A stretch of DNA of 64,000 bases from Nitrospinae bacterium AH_259_B05_G02_I21 (GTDB lineage Bacteria; JADFOP01), in NCBI GenBank assembly GCA_027717595.1, contig JALLOF010000006.1, positions 17,319 to 81,318 on the forward strand, in the 5' to 3' direction. The notes beneath the pieces were generated by a model. It saw only the letters and a list, made by a program, of their open reading frames with translations, was not told where the DNA came from and made no database searches. Of the stretch, positions 16,789 through 24,705 are shown piece by piece. How positions within the stretch are numbered: the stretch's first letter is position 1; each line of letters opens with the position of its first letter. Made by a program: the position numbers and the translations under genes.

Positions 16789-16817
16789 GACCTGCCTTTG
16801 GCAGGTCTTTTCTTTTC
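16789..16817 (+). terminator. Intrinsic terminator before surE
   Basis: GACCTGCC (16789-16796), loop TTT and GGCAGGTC (16800-16807), followed by TTTTCTTTT. This is a strong 8-base GC-rich stem with a T-tract, ending the tRNA-Pro transcript 13 bases before the surE start. Confidence 0.85.
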
Positions 16818-16829
16818 GAGGGTTCCAGC

Positions 16830-17588
16830 GTGACAGCACCACGCATTCTGATTTCCAACGACGACGGCATCTTCTCGGAGGGCATCCGCGCCCTGGTCGA
16901 GGCGCTGGACTCGTTGGGTGAGGTCTGGGTCGTCGCGCCGGACCGAGAGCGATCCGGCTCCGGACACTCCCTCACCCTTCAACACCCCCTCCGTGTGGAT
17001 AAGGTGCAGGAGCGGTGGTACGCGGTAGACGGCACCCCCACCGACTGCATCTATCTCGCCATTAACGGAATTTTCAAGGGAGAGCCCCCCTCCATCATCG
17101 TAAGCGGGATCAACAAGGGGGCCAACCTCGGCGAAGACATCACCTATTCCGGCACGGTATGTGCCGCGATGGAGGGGACCATTTTGGGGACGCCGTCCAT
17201 GGCGGTGAGTCTCGTCGCAAGCAGCGTGTACCAGTTCGATACGGCGGCCCGCGTCAGCCGCATGCTGGCTGAAGTCCTTCTCGCGCGGGGACTGCCGGAG
17301 GACACCTTCCTCAATATCAATGTACCCTCCGTGGCATGGGACGAGCTGGAAGGGATTATGATCACTCGCCAGGGCAAGCGCATCTACGCCAACACGGTGG
17401 AGGAGAAGGTCGATCCACGGGGGCGGTCCTACTACTGGATTGGGGGAAAAGAGCGTGGATGGCACGAGCTCGAAAACTCCGATCTCTACGCCGTAGCCAA
17501 CAACAGTGTCTCCATTACCCCGCTTCATTTGGACCTGACGGCCTACGACGCCCAGGCGTATCTTACTGAATGGAATCTGAAGCTCTGA
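16830..17588 (+). CDS. surE: 5'/3'-nucleotidase SurE
   Basis: This metal-dependent survival phosphatase hydrolyses nucleoside 5'- and 3'-monophosphates. The 252-aa protein has the metal-binding start ILISNDDGIFSEGI, with the Asp pair at residues 11-12, and the SurE signature SGINKGANLGEDITYSGTV near 92-110. GTG start right after the terminator at 16789-16817, so its own promoter is unclear. It is followed by pcm, the long-known surE-pcm pair of stationary-phase survival genes. Confidence 0.96.
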   Translation: MTAPRILISNDDGIFSEGIRALVEALDSLGEVWVVAPDRERSGSGHSLTLQHPLRVDKVQERWYAVDGTPTDCIYLAINGIFKGEPPSIIVSGINKGANLGEDITYSGTVCAAMEGTILGTPSMAVSLVASSVYQFDTAARVSRMLAEVLLARGLPEDTFLNINVPSVAWDELEGIMITRQGKRIYANTVEEKVDPRGRSYYWIGGKERGWHELENSDLYAVANNSVSITPLHLDLTAYDAQAYLTEWNLKL

Positions 17589-17650
17589 GACCTAATCGGC
17601 CCGGCAATCGAGCGGCATCGGCCTCGAGAAGACGGCCCGGGGGGAATTCG

Positions 17651-18292
17651 ATGCGGTTTGTCGTCGCACGGGACAAGATGGTCCGCGAGCAGCTGATCGC
17701 CAGGGGGGTCACGGACGACAAAGTGATCGAGGCTATGCGCAAGGTCCCGCGCCATCGTTTCGTCGACAGCGCGCTCGAAGACAGGGCCTATGGCGACTAT
17801 CCTCTGCCAATCGGCAGCGGACAGACAATCAGCCAGCCGTATATCGTCGCCCTTATGACGGAGGCCCTGGAGCTGACGCCCACCGATAATGTCTTGGAAA
17901 TCGGCACCGGGAGCGGGTACCAGGCGGCGGTCCTGGCTGAGATCGCCGAGAAAGTCTATACGATAGAGCGACTTAAAGAGATTGAGGCCAAAACCAGGCG
18001 GATCCTGGATGAGCTTGGATACCACAACGTGGCTTCCCGGGTCAGTGACGGCACCTACGGGTGGAAGGAAAAAGCCCCGTTCGACTCGATTATCGTGACG
18101 GCGGCCGCTCCTGACCTTCTTGAAAGCCTCATTGGCCAATTGAAGGTGAACGGGAGGATGGTGCTCCCCGTCGGCTCTCCGATGAGCCAGACCCTCATCA
18201 AGCTCGTCAAAACCCCCATGGGCACCCGAACCCAGAATCTTACCGGGTGCGTATTCGTCAAACTCATCGGCGCTTACGGATTTGATGAATGA
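17651..18292 (+). CDS. pcm: Protein-L-isoaspartate O-methyltransferase
   Basis: This enzyme uses SAM to methylate abnormal isoaspartyl residues and so starts their repair. The 213-aa protein begins near KMVREQLIARGVTDDKVI and has RHRFV, SQPYIVALMTEAL, the SAM-binding motif VLEIGTGSGYQAAVLAEIA and the family's LPVG region. ATG 17651 follows GGGGGGAA; the frame is open upstream to 17570. It pairs with surE in the classic order. The enzyme draws on the SAM cycle encoded at 5353-7809. Confidence 0.96.
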   Translation: MRFVVARDKMVREQLIARGVTDDKVIEAMRKVPRHRFVDSALEDRAYGDYPLPIGSGQTISQPYIVALMTEALELTPTDNVLEIGTGSGYQAAVLAEIAEKVYTIERLKEIEAKTRRILDELGYHNVASRVSDGTYGWKEKAPFDSIIVTAAAPDLLESLIGQLKVNGRMVLPVGSPMSQTLIKLVKTPMGTRTQNLTGCVFVKLIGAYGFDE

Positions 18293-18334
18293 GGCGCGCC
18301 CCTGGGGGCCCAGGGCCTTCTTCCAGACCATTCC

Positions 18335-18364
18335 TTGACAAGGGCAAGGGAAGTCTCCTACAAT
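18335..18364 (+). promoter_or_regulatory. Promoter for tRNA-Pro(CGG)
   Basis: TTGACA (18335-18340), an 18-base spacer and TACAAT (18359-18364): a perfect -35 and five of six bases of the -10, about 90 bases before the tRNA. Confidence 0.7.
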
Positions 18365-18452
18365 TTTGACGCAGGGTTGCTAAGGTTCGCGCCGGCCACC
18401 GCAAGGAGGCGGTGCGTACCTGCAGCTGAGCACAAATAGCACCTTTTTCGGT

Positions 18453-18529
18453 CGGGACGTAGCGCAGCCTGGTAGCGCGCCTGCTTCGGGAGCAGGAGGT
18501 CGCTGGTTCAAATCCAGTCGTCCCGACCA
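18453..18529 (+). tRNA. tRNA-Pro (anticodon CGG)
   Basis: A 77-base cloverleaf with acceptor CGGGACG/CGTCCCG, anticodon stem CCTGC/GCAGG and loop TTCGGGA giving anticodon CGG, T-arm CTGG-TTCAAAT-CCAG and an encoded ACCA. It closely resembles tRNA-Pro(GGG) at 16598 outside the anticodon arm, which suggests an old duplication. Confidence 0.97.
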
Positions 18530-18553
18530 CTTCTTTTTCCCCGGGGGGGTTTG

Positions 18554-19048
18554 GTGGCTCATAACCTCCATCGGCTCATTAGGGTCGGCGTGATCGGGGC
18601 CGGGTCGTGTTCCGCGGCCGAGGCGGACCAGGCCAGGACCGTTGGGCGCCTCATCGCCCGGCAAGGATGGGCCCTGCTCTGTGGAGGACTGAGCGGAGTG
18701 ATGGAGGCGGCGTGCCAGGGCGCCGCGGAAGAGGGCGGGCTTACGGTGGGAATCCTTCCCGGAACCGATGCGGCTTCGGCCAACCCCTACGTTCGTCTCT
18801 CCCTCCCGACGGGTCTCGATTACGCCCGCAACGTGGTGCTCGTTCGAGCCAGCCAAGCCCTCATAGCCGTCGCCGGGGAATATGGGACCTTGAGTGAGAT
18901 CGCGATCGGGCTCAAGCTCGGAAAACCTATTGCCGCGCTTGGATCCTGGCCCGATATAGAAGGGCTAAGCCAGGTCTCCTCGCCCGAGGAAGCGGTCGCG
19001 CTGGTCGCCCACCACCTGGGGGAGCGCGTGGAAGAGGAGGAGCCATGA
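18554..19048 (+). CDS. TIGR00725/LOG-like Rossmann family protein
   Basis: About 164 aa of the SLOG/LOG-like superfamily (DprA/LOG fold). A Gly-rich nucleotide-binding loop GVIGAGSCS lies near the N-terminus. ARQGWALLCGGLSGVMEAAC matches the LOG pattern, and GEYGTLSEIAIGLKLGKPI is the second phosphate-binding segment. LOG relatives cleave cytokinin nucleotide monophosphates; this TIGR00725-type group has no proven reaction, so the substrate is left open. The start is GTG 18554 or TTG 18551, preceded by GGGGGG. It overlaps the next gene by 4 bases. Confidence 0.8.
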   Translation: MAHNLHRLIRVGVIGAGSCSAAEADQARTVGRLIARQGWALLCGGLSGVMEAACQGAAEEGGLTVGILPGTDAASANPYVRLSLPTGLDYARNVVLVRASQALIAVAGEYGTLSEIAIGLKLGKPIAALGSWPDIEGLSQVSSPEEAVALVAHHLGERVEEEEP

Positions 19049-19770
19049 GGCCGCACCGAGGCGTCTGGCTCCTCGCCGCCACAATTGCCTCTCTGGCGCT
19101 TGTGGGCTGTGCCCTCTGGCCTCCGCGATGGGCTCCCCGTTACCGTCGCCCGGTCCATTACGAGCGAATCCATGTCGTCCGGAAGGGAGAAGCCCTCTCT
19201 ACCATCGCCCAGCGCTACGGTGTCTCGGTCGAGACCATCGCCCGGCGCAACGGCCTCAAGGACCCGGATCGTCTCAGCGTGGGCCAACGCCTCAGGATTC
19301 CCCGAAGGGATGCTCTGGCCTTCCTACAGCGGGCCCCTAGGGCTCGATACAGGCCCAAGCCGAACCGGCCCGCCCGCCCTCCGAAGCCATTCCTTTGGCC
19401 CGTGCGGGGTCCCGTCATCGCTCGATTCTCCGAGGATGCCATGGAGCCCCACAAGGGGATCGACATCGCCGCACGTGCTGGCACGCCCGTCCATGCCGCT
19501 GAGGGCGGAAAGGTCCTCTTCAGCAGCGCGGGGCCAGAGGGATATGGGAAGATGGTGATTATTCAGCACAGAACCCATTTTGTCACCGTATATGCCAATA
19601 ATCTGGTCAACCTCGTGAGGGTAGGGGACCAGGTGGTTCGTGGACAGAAGATCGCCTATGTCGGCAACAGCGGCAATGGGACGCAATCTCATCTCCACTT
19701 CGAGGTTCGCTACGAAAACGACCCCCGCGATCCCCTGAAGGTCCTTCCGCTGAAGGTCCTTCCGCCATAA
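19045..19770 (+). CDS. Lipoprotein with LysM and degenerate M23 (LytM) domains, NlpD/EnvC-like
   Basis: A 241-aa envelope protein. A signal peptide with lipobox LVGC puts the lipidated Cys near residue 22. A LysM domain (about 48-90: VVRKGEALSTIAQRYGVSVE) binds peptidoglycan, and an M23/LytM domain follows (about 112-235). Zinc ligands HKGID and HLHFEVR are kept, but the catalytic His after the central Tyr (Y-x-H) is Asn in TVYANNL. That suggests loss of peptidase activity, as in NlpD/EnvC activators of cell-separation amidases. A likely partner is the amidase at 7950. The tail has a direct repeat (KVLPLKVLPP). Confidence 0.88.
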   Translation: MRPHRGVWLLAATIASLALVGCALWPPRWAPRYRRPVHYERIHVVRKGEALSTIAQRYGVSVETIARRNGLKDPDRLSVGQRLRIPRRDALAFLQRAPRARYRPKPNRPARPPKPFLWPVRGPVIARFSEDAMEPHKGIDIAARAGTPVHAAEGGKVLFSSAGPEGYGKMVIIQHRTHFVTVYANNLVNLVRVGDQVVRGQKIAYVGNSGNGTQSHLHFEVRYENDPRDPLKVLPLKVLPP

Positions 19771-19800
19771 AAGGTGGTGGAGCCCCCTGCGACCGTCGTG

Positions 19801-19806
19801 TATAAT
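19801..19806 (+). promoter_or_regulatory. Candidate -10 element for apt
   Basis: A perfect TATAAT 33 bases before the apt start, with TG immediately upstream. The region one spacer upstream has no good -35 (TGGAGC at best), so the promoter is plausible but incomplete by eye. Confidence 0.4.
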
Positions 19807-19838
19807 CGTTATCAGAGAAAACCTAAAGGAGTTCCTCA

Positions 19839-20357
19839 ATGGTTGATGAGCTCAAGGTGAAGATTCGTGATATCCCGAACTTTCCAAAAGACGGGATTAT
19901 CTTCAAGGATATCACGACCCTCTTGAGTGACCCGGAGGCCTATCGAAAAGCGATAGATAGCATGGCCCAACATTACGAGGGGAAGGCCATAGATCTGGTC
20001 GTCGGCGTGGAGGCCAGGGGGTTCATCATCAGCGCCGCGCTGAGCTACAGGCTCGGGGCCGGTCTCGTGTTGATTCGCAAACCGGGGAAACTGCCCTATT
20101 TGACGCACCGGATCGAGTACACCCTCGAGTATGGGACCGACGAGCTGGAGATGCACCAGGACGCGATTAAGCCGGGACAAAAAGTGCTGATCGCCGATGA
20201 CCTTCTCGCCACGGGAGGCACGATATCAGCCGCCACCAATCTCGTCGAGATGCTCCAGGGTGACATCGTCGGGCTGTGCTTCCTGGTTGAGCTGACGTTC
20301 CTCGATGGGCGCCAAAGCATCGGGGACTACGACATCTTCAGCCTCATCCAGTTCTGA
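19839..20357 (+). CDS. apt: Adenine phosphoribosyltransferase
   Basis: This purine salvage enzyme converts adenine and PRPP to AMP. The 172-aa protein of normal length has the N-terminal IRDIPNFPKDGIIFKDITTL, GVEARGFIISAAL, the family PGKLPY loop and the PRPP-binding motif VLIADDLLATGGT near 120-132. ATG follows AAAGGAG. It also recycles adenine formed by methyl-cycle reactions. Confidence 0.97.
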   Translation: MVDELKVKIRDIPNFPKDGIIFKDITTLLSDPEAYRKAIDSMAQHYEGKAIDLVVGVEARGFIISAALSYRLGAGLVLIRKPGKLPYLTHRIEYTLEYGTDELEMHQDAIKPGQKVLIADDLLATGGTISAATNLVEMLQGDIVGLCFLVELTFLDGRQSIGDYDIFSLIQF

Positions 20358-20416
20358 GGCCTTGGGCTGCTGCGCGACGGCCTCCGGCCTTCGCTAACAC
20401 CTCAAGGCAAGGGATT

Positions 20417-20641
20417 ATGGGCGGCCGACTAAAAGAAAGCCAAAAGAAGGAATCCCTCCGCAAGGCAGTCCGGAATATCATCGTCGGGATCGCCTTTATG
20501 AGCGGGGCGACCACCGTGCTGCTCAGCCGCAAGGTTCAAGGCTTAGGGGAGTTTGACTACGCCTTCGGCATCGTGGTTGGCGCCATCGTCTACGTATTGC
20601 TGAAAAAGGTCACTGGGTATAAAGGGAAACGTGAACTGTAG
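20417..20641 (+). CDS. Small membrane protein, function unknown
   Basis: A 74-aa protein with a charged N-terminus (RLKESQKKESLRKAVRN), a hydrophobic stretch (IIVGIAFMSGATTVLL, about 21-36), a short polar loop and a second hydrophobic stretch (YAFGIVVGAIVYVLL, about 48-62), ending in basic residues. This predicts a two-pass inner-membrane protein. No family was recognised. AAGGCAAGGG upstream of the ATG and the clean topology support a real gene. Confidence 0.65.
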   Translation: MGGRLKESQKKESLRKAVRNIIVGIAFMSGATTVLLSRKVQGLGEFDYAFGIVVGAIVYVLLKKVTGYKGKREL

Positions 20642-20669
20642 CATTCTCTCGGCGTCGAGAGGCTTCAGC

Positions 20670-20698
20670 TTGACTCGAAGATATGATGACCGTAAGAT
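20670..20698 (+). promoter_or_regulatory. Promoter for tRNA-Arg
   Basis: TTGACT (20670-20675), a 17-base spacer and TAAGAT (20693-20698). Good spacing, and five and four of six bases match consensus; it lies about 55 bases before the tRNA. Confidence 0.6.
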
Positions 20699-20752
20699 TG
20701 AGTCCCGGCCCCAACGAGGGCAGGGGTCAGTGAGTCTCTCTCTGCGACAAAT

Positions 20753-20829
<77 letters not shown>

Positions 20830-20887
20830 AATTGTGTTCATAGAGATCGCTTAAGCGCGTCGTATCAGTGCGACCGGAGGCGTCAGA

Positions 20888-21556
20888 ATGGGACAGGAGG
20901 TTTCCCCTGCCTGGGAACGTCTCTACTCGATAATCAAAGAGCATGCTCGAACCATCTCCATCGGCGTCCTCATCATCGCCGTCGCTGGGGGCGGCTTCCT
21001 CTGGAACCGCAGTCATCGAGCATCACTACGCAACCGGGCCGCCATGGCCCTCCGCGAAGGGGTCGACCTTTTTTACGCCTCCCGGCAGGCCGAAAATCCC
21101 GACTTTCAGATGGCGATAGCTTCGCTGTCGGGCGTGACGGAGAGCTATCCGGGAACAGGAGTGGCGGGTCAAGCGGCGCTGTACCTTGGCCATATTTATT
21201 ACGCCAAGGGAAACTACCCCGCGGCCCTTGAGAGGTATCAAAAGGCCGTATCCGAGTTGACCTCCGAGAGCCCCTTTATGGAGGTAGCCCTCTTAAACGT
21301 GGCATACGCCCTTGAAGCCAAGCGAGAGTTCGCTAACGCGAGAGCAGCCTATAAGCAAGTGCTCGATTTGCCAAGAGGGGTCCTGAAAGACCGGGCCGTC
21401 ATTGGGATCGGTCGGTGCTACGAAGCTCAGGGCGACCCCAAGGCGGCCTCCCAGACGTATAAATCCATGCTGAAGCGGTTTCCCAACTCCCCGTGGGTCC
21501 AGGAGCTCCGACAGCGGATGGACATGCTACAGGCGAAGAATCCGAAAACCCAATGA
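20888..21556 (+). CDS. Membrane-anchored tetratricopeptide repeat protein (YfgM-like)
   Basis: A 222-aa protein with one N-terminal transmembrane segment (IGVLIIAVAGGGFLW, about 25-39). A periplasmic helical region of TPR units follows: GQAALYLGHIYYAKGNYPAALERY, VALLNVAYALEAKREFANARAAY and IGRCYEAQGDPKAASQTY are successive repeats (given here as separate motifs; each helix pair is about 34 residues apart). The architecture resembles YfgM/TPR_21 proteins that associate with the Sec translocon and BamB, but sequence alone does not prove that role. The ATG follows CCGGAGG. The 243 bases after it contain no recognisable gene. Confidence 0.82.
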   Translation: MGQEVSPAWERLYSIIKEHARTISIGVLIIAVAGGGFLWNRSHRASLRNRAAMALREGVDLFYASRQAENPDFQMAIASLSGVTESYPGTGVAGQAALYLGHIYYAKGNYPAALERYQKAVSELTSESPFMEVALLNVAYALEAKREFANARAAYKQVLDLPRGVLKDRAVIGIGRCYEAQGDPKAASQTYKSMLKRFPNSPWVQELRQRMDMLQAKNPKTQ

Positions 21557-21799
21557 TAAATGATAGGGGATTATTCTCACCGCCTCCCTTTCTTCCAGAC
21601 GCCCGTATAAGCCTGTTAAGGCCGCCTCTCACGCTCAATTCCAGGCTACACCTATATCTGGGGCCCGGGCCCTATGAAACCACAAAACTGTCGAACCATG
21701 AGGAAACCGCACTTCCGATAAGATATATTATGTTAACTGGGAAATATAGAACGAAGGCTCAATCTGGGACATTGAGCTAATGGCGTACTGGGCTCTGCC

Positions 21800-22144
21800 C
21801 TATCCAGGGGGCCACATCATCGGGCGGCCACCAATAAGGTGAAAATGGATGTGGTGCACCGATTGGCCCGCATCGGCCCCTGAGTTCAAGACGATTCGAA
21901 ATCCCGACCCATCGATGCCTTTCTCTCTGGCAATATGGTTGGAAGCGGCCAGGCAGCGGCCCATGAGCTCGAGGTCATCATCGCCGATATCGAGCGTCGT
22001 AGGGATGTGTTTGCGGGGGAGAACCAGAACGTGCGTAGGCGCTTGAGGATTGATGTCCTCTATGGCCACGACATCGTCATCGGAATAGATGGTCATCGAT
22101 GGGACCTCCCCTCCTATGATTTTGCAAAAAAGACACTCAGTCAT
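21800..22144 (-). CDS. hinT: HIT-family nucleotide hydrolase (HinT-like)
   Basis: A 114-aa histidine-triad protein that hydrolyses purine nucleoside phosphoramidates. It has CLFCKIIGGEVP at the N-terminus and the catalytic HxHxHxx triad in QSVHHIHFHLIGG near 97-109. ATG overlaps the end of the upstream gene by 8 bases. It is the last gene of the long minus-strand operon from rimP and converges with the TPR gene at 20888. Confidence 0.94.
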   Translation of the reverse strand: MTECLFCKIIGGEVPSMTIYSDDDVVAIEDINPQAPTHVLVLPRKHIPTTLDIGDDDLELMGRCLAASNHIAREKGIDGSGFRIVLNSGADAGQSVHHIHFHLIGGRPMMWPPG

Positions 22145-22430
22145 GGATGCGTTCCTCCTTCAACGAACTCCCTTCATCCTCGATAAGCTCGCGAACCCGG
22201 GGCGGGCAATATATCCCTTCAAGATCGAAGGTGCTCAACGCCTTACAGATGGCTGAGGCTTGTTCCTGAGCCGGGAGGCGCTTGTCAATGAGGATACGAT
22301 GCTCGTCCTTCACCCGACACATACCGCTGGAGGTTCGCCAATCGGCCCCTGAAAATTCAACGTAAGAGACCGTAAGGTCCAACCGCTCGGCGATGGATTC
22401 GAGGTGTTGCAACAGCTCCTCATCGTTCAT
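22137..22430 (-). CDS. Small conserved-looking protein, function unknown
   Basis: A 97-aa soluble protein, acidic at both ends, with a helical N-terminus (ELLQHLESIAERLDL). RILIDKRLPAQEQASAICKAL and the tail PPRVRELIEDE are probably helical. No catalytic motif or known family was recognised. It overlaps hinT by 8 bases and the GGDEF gene by 11 bases, so it is tightly coupled within the operon, which supports expression. Confidence 0.72.
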   Translation of the reverse strand: MNDEELLQHLESIAERLDLTVSYVEFSGADWRTSSGMCRVKDEHRILIDKRLPAQEQASAICKALSTFDLEGIYCPPRVRELIEDEGSSLKEERIHD

Positions 22431-23352
22431 CTTTTTCCCTCCCAGGGACGGTACGCCCTACAACGACCCGGTTGCGCCCGGCCTGCTTGGCCGCGTACAT
22501 AGCGGCGTCCGCAACGAGGATAAAATCCTCTGGTTCCTTCACCGGCACGCCAGGGTGCGAGGCGATTCCGATGCTGATCGTCCTTTGGATGGATATGTCG
22601 CCGTGTGACACGACGAAGCTCTCAACGAGCTCGCGCATGCGCTCGGCGAGCCGATTGGCAGCCGTGGCGGTGGTATGGGGCAGAAGGAGCACGATTTCTT
22701 CTCCGCCATAACGGGCGACGAGGTCGACTGAGCGGACGTTAGCCGTCATAAGTTCAGAGAGCGCCTTAAGGTATACGTCCCCAACCAGGTGCCCATGCTC
22801 ATCGTTGACCGATTTGAACTTGTCAATATCGACGAAGAGGAGCGAGAGGGGGTTCCCGTAGCGGATAGCCTTGTAGAACTCATCCTCCAGGCGCCGCTCA
22901 AAGACAGCCCGGTTGGCCAGGCCCGTCAGGGGATCGATGTCCGCCCGGAGCTTGAGTTCCCTGACCAGATGCCTCTTCTCAAGTCCGCGCCGCACCGTGG
23001 CTTGGAGTTCCCTGGTCTCGCATGGAACGACGAGGTGATCGTAAGCGCCTCTCGAGAGGCCATCCAACGCTCGCTCCGCCGAGGAATCGTCCGACAGCAA
23101 AATCACCGGAGTGGAGGGGGATTGAGCCAGGGTGAATTCGAGAAGAGCGAGGCCATCGAGGTCTTTTATCGAGACGGACGCGAGCAGGAGGTCAAAGGAC
23201 TCTTCTTCTTTCTCCAGAATATCCCAGGCCTCCTGTCCCGTCTCTGCCGTGGTTACGCTGTAGCCCTCTTGCCGGAGAAGCCATTCGATGTCCGAGCGGA
23301 CAGGCTGGTTCGCCTCGACAAGCAGGATGGTCGTCGACTCCATGGAAGGCAC
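22420..23352 (-). CDS. Diguanylate cyclase with a degenerate receiver domain
   Basis: A 310-aa protein: a receiver-like domain (1-125) then a GGDEF domain (about 140-305) predicted to make cyclic di-GMP. The active site is GGEEI at 216-220, and the inhibitory I-site RxxD (R207-D210) sits exactly five residues before it. The receiver looks unable to be phosphorylated: the acceptor Asp is Ser (LASVS, about residue 59), the acidic pocket is EAN and the conserved Lys is Val (VVP, about 109). GTG start at 23352 with GGGGAGC upstream. It lies between the M16 peptidase and small genes in the operon. Confidence 0.9.
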   Translation of the reverse strand: MPSMESTTILLVEANQPVRSDIEWLLRQEGYSVTTAETGQEAWDILEKEEESFDLLLASVSIKDLDGLALLEFTLAQSPSTPVILLSDDSSAERALDGLSRGAYDHLVVPCETRELQATVRRGLEKRHLVRELKLRADIDPLTGLANRAVFERRLEDEFYKAIRYGNPLSLLFVDIDKFKSVNDEHGHLVGDVYLKALSELMTANVRSVDLVARYGGEEIVLLLPHTTATAANRLAERMRELVESFVVSHGDISIQRTISIGIASHPGVPVKEPEDFILVADAAMYAAKQAGRNRVVVGRTVPGREKDER

Positions 23353-23432
23353 GAAAAACGCTCCCCTGGACGAAACCGAGACTCTTTACGATATGCTTCG
23401 CCTCCCCGCCGCCATCGTATGGGGCCCCTGCT

Positions 23433-24692
23433 CTACTGCGGGAGCCATCGCTCCTCGAGGGCCTCGTGGGCGATTGGGCCGATAACGGCGAGGCAGTACG
23501 TCGAGGGCTCGAAGAGTTCACCTGCCAAGGCCTGCACATCGTCCAGGGAAACGGCTTCAACCTGGGCCAGAGACTCTTCAAGCGTCCAGTGGCGGCCAAA
23601 GGTGATCAGTTGCTTGGCCAAGCGGCTCATTCGGTTCGCCGTGTCCTCCAGGGCGAGGGTCATTTGGCCTTTGAACTGATCCTTGGCCAGGGCGAGCTCC
23701 TCTGGTTGCACCCCGTGCTCGACAATTGAGCGGAGTTCCTGGCCGATCACATCGAGAATCCGCTCCAGCTCTTCCGGGCTGACACCCGCGTATATGCCCA
23801 TAACCCCGGCGTCGGAGTATGTATCGAGAAAGGAGTGTACTGCGTAGGCGAGCCCCTCCTCCTCGCGGATTCGCTGAAAGAGGCGGCTTGCGACCCCACC
23901 CCCGAGAATTGCGTTGAGCGTCGACGCGACGTATCGGCGGGGGCTTAAGTTGGGCACCGAGGGGAAGCCGAGGCAGATGTGGACTTGCTCGGAGTCTTTT
24001 TCTTTAACCATCAGGCGACGACCTTGTGGAGTGGGAGGCGTAATAGCCAGTGGATGGTTGTTGGCGCCGAAGGAGAAGGCTTCCGCGACGGACTCCTTCA
24101 CCTCTTCGGGCCGACAAGAGCCGGAGACGGCGACGAGGAGGTTCTCGGCAAAGAGGTGGGAAGCACGCCACGTCAAAAGTTCATCGCGCTGGAGCTGTCG
24201 AACGGACCCAGGGGTCCCGAAGACCGGTCGTCCCATGGGATGACCGCCGAAAATGGTCGAATAAAAAAGATCGAAGAGATCGTCCGTTGGCGTATCTTCT
24301 GTGAGCTTGATTTCCTCGAGGATGACTCGACGCTCGCGTTCGATATCCTCCGGGGCGAGAAGCGGATCCGTCAGAATGTCGCTGATAAGGTCCAGGGCCT
24401 CGGGCAGGAGCTCGTCGAGCACCTTGGCGTAGTAGCAAGCCAGCTCCCGGCCCGTGAACGCATCGAGTTGCCCGCCAACGGCATCGATGGTGCGGGCAAT
24501 GGCCTTGGCCGTTCGCCGGGAGGTCCCTTTGAAGACGAGGTGCTCGAGGAAGTGTGACGCACCCACCAGGTGGTCCGGTTCATGACGGCTTCCCGTGGTG
24601 ACCCAGACCCCGATGCCCACCGAGCGGACATGCTTCAACGGCTCGACCACCAGTCGGAGCCCGCTGGGCAGGCGGGTGCTTAAGATCGGCAT
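23433..24692 (-). CDS. M16-family zinc peptidase (pitrilysin-like)
   Basis: A 419-aa M16B peptidase, length typical of the single-chain bacterial form next to pnp. The inverted zinc motif HxxEH is HFLEH at 47-51, and the third ligand Glu lies in ILEEIKLTEDTP near 117-128. The C-terminal half has the YAVHSFLDTYSDAGVMGIYAG substrate-binding part of the family (quoted span begins near residue 285). The gene lies 13 bases downstream of pnp; pnp-M16 linkage is common, though the substrate is unknown. Confidence 0.93.
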   Translation of the reverse strand: MPILSTRLPSGLRLVVEPLKHVRSVGIGVWVTTGSRHEPDHLVGASHFLEHLVFKGTSRRTAKAIARTIDAVGGQLDAFTGRELACYYAKVLDELLPEALDLISDILTDPLLAPEDIERERRVILEEIKLTEDTPTDDLFDLFYSTIFGGHPMGRPVFGTPGSVRQLQRDELLTWRASHLFAENLLVAVSGSCRPEEVKESVAEAFSFGANNHPLAITPPTPQGRRLMVKEKDSEQVHICLGFPSVPNLSPRRYVASTLNAILGGGVASRLFQRIREEEGLAYAVHSFLDTYSDAGVMGIYAGVSPEELERILDVIGQELRSIVEHGVQPEELALAKDQFKGQMTLALEDTANRMSRLAKQLITFGRHWTLEESLAQVEAVSLDDVQALAGELFEPSTYCLAVIGPIAHEALEERWLPQ

Positions 24693-24705
24693 GGATATAG
24701 ACGAC

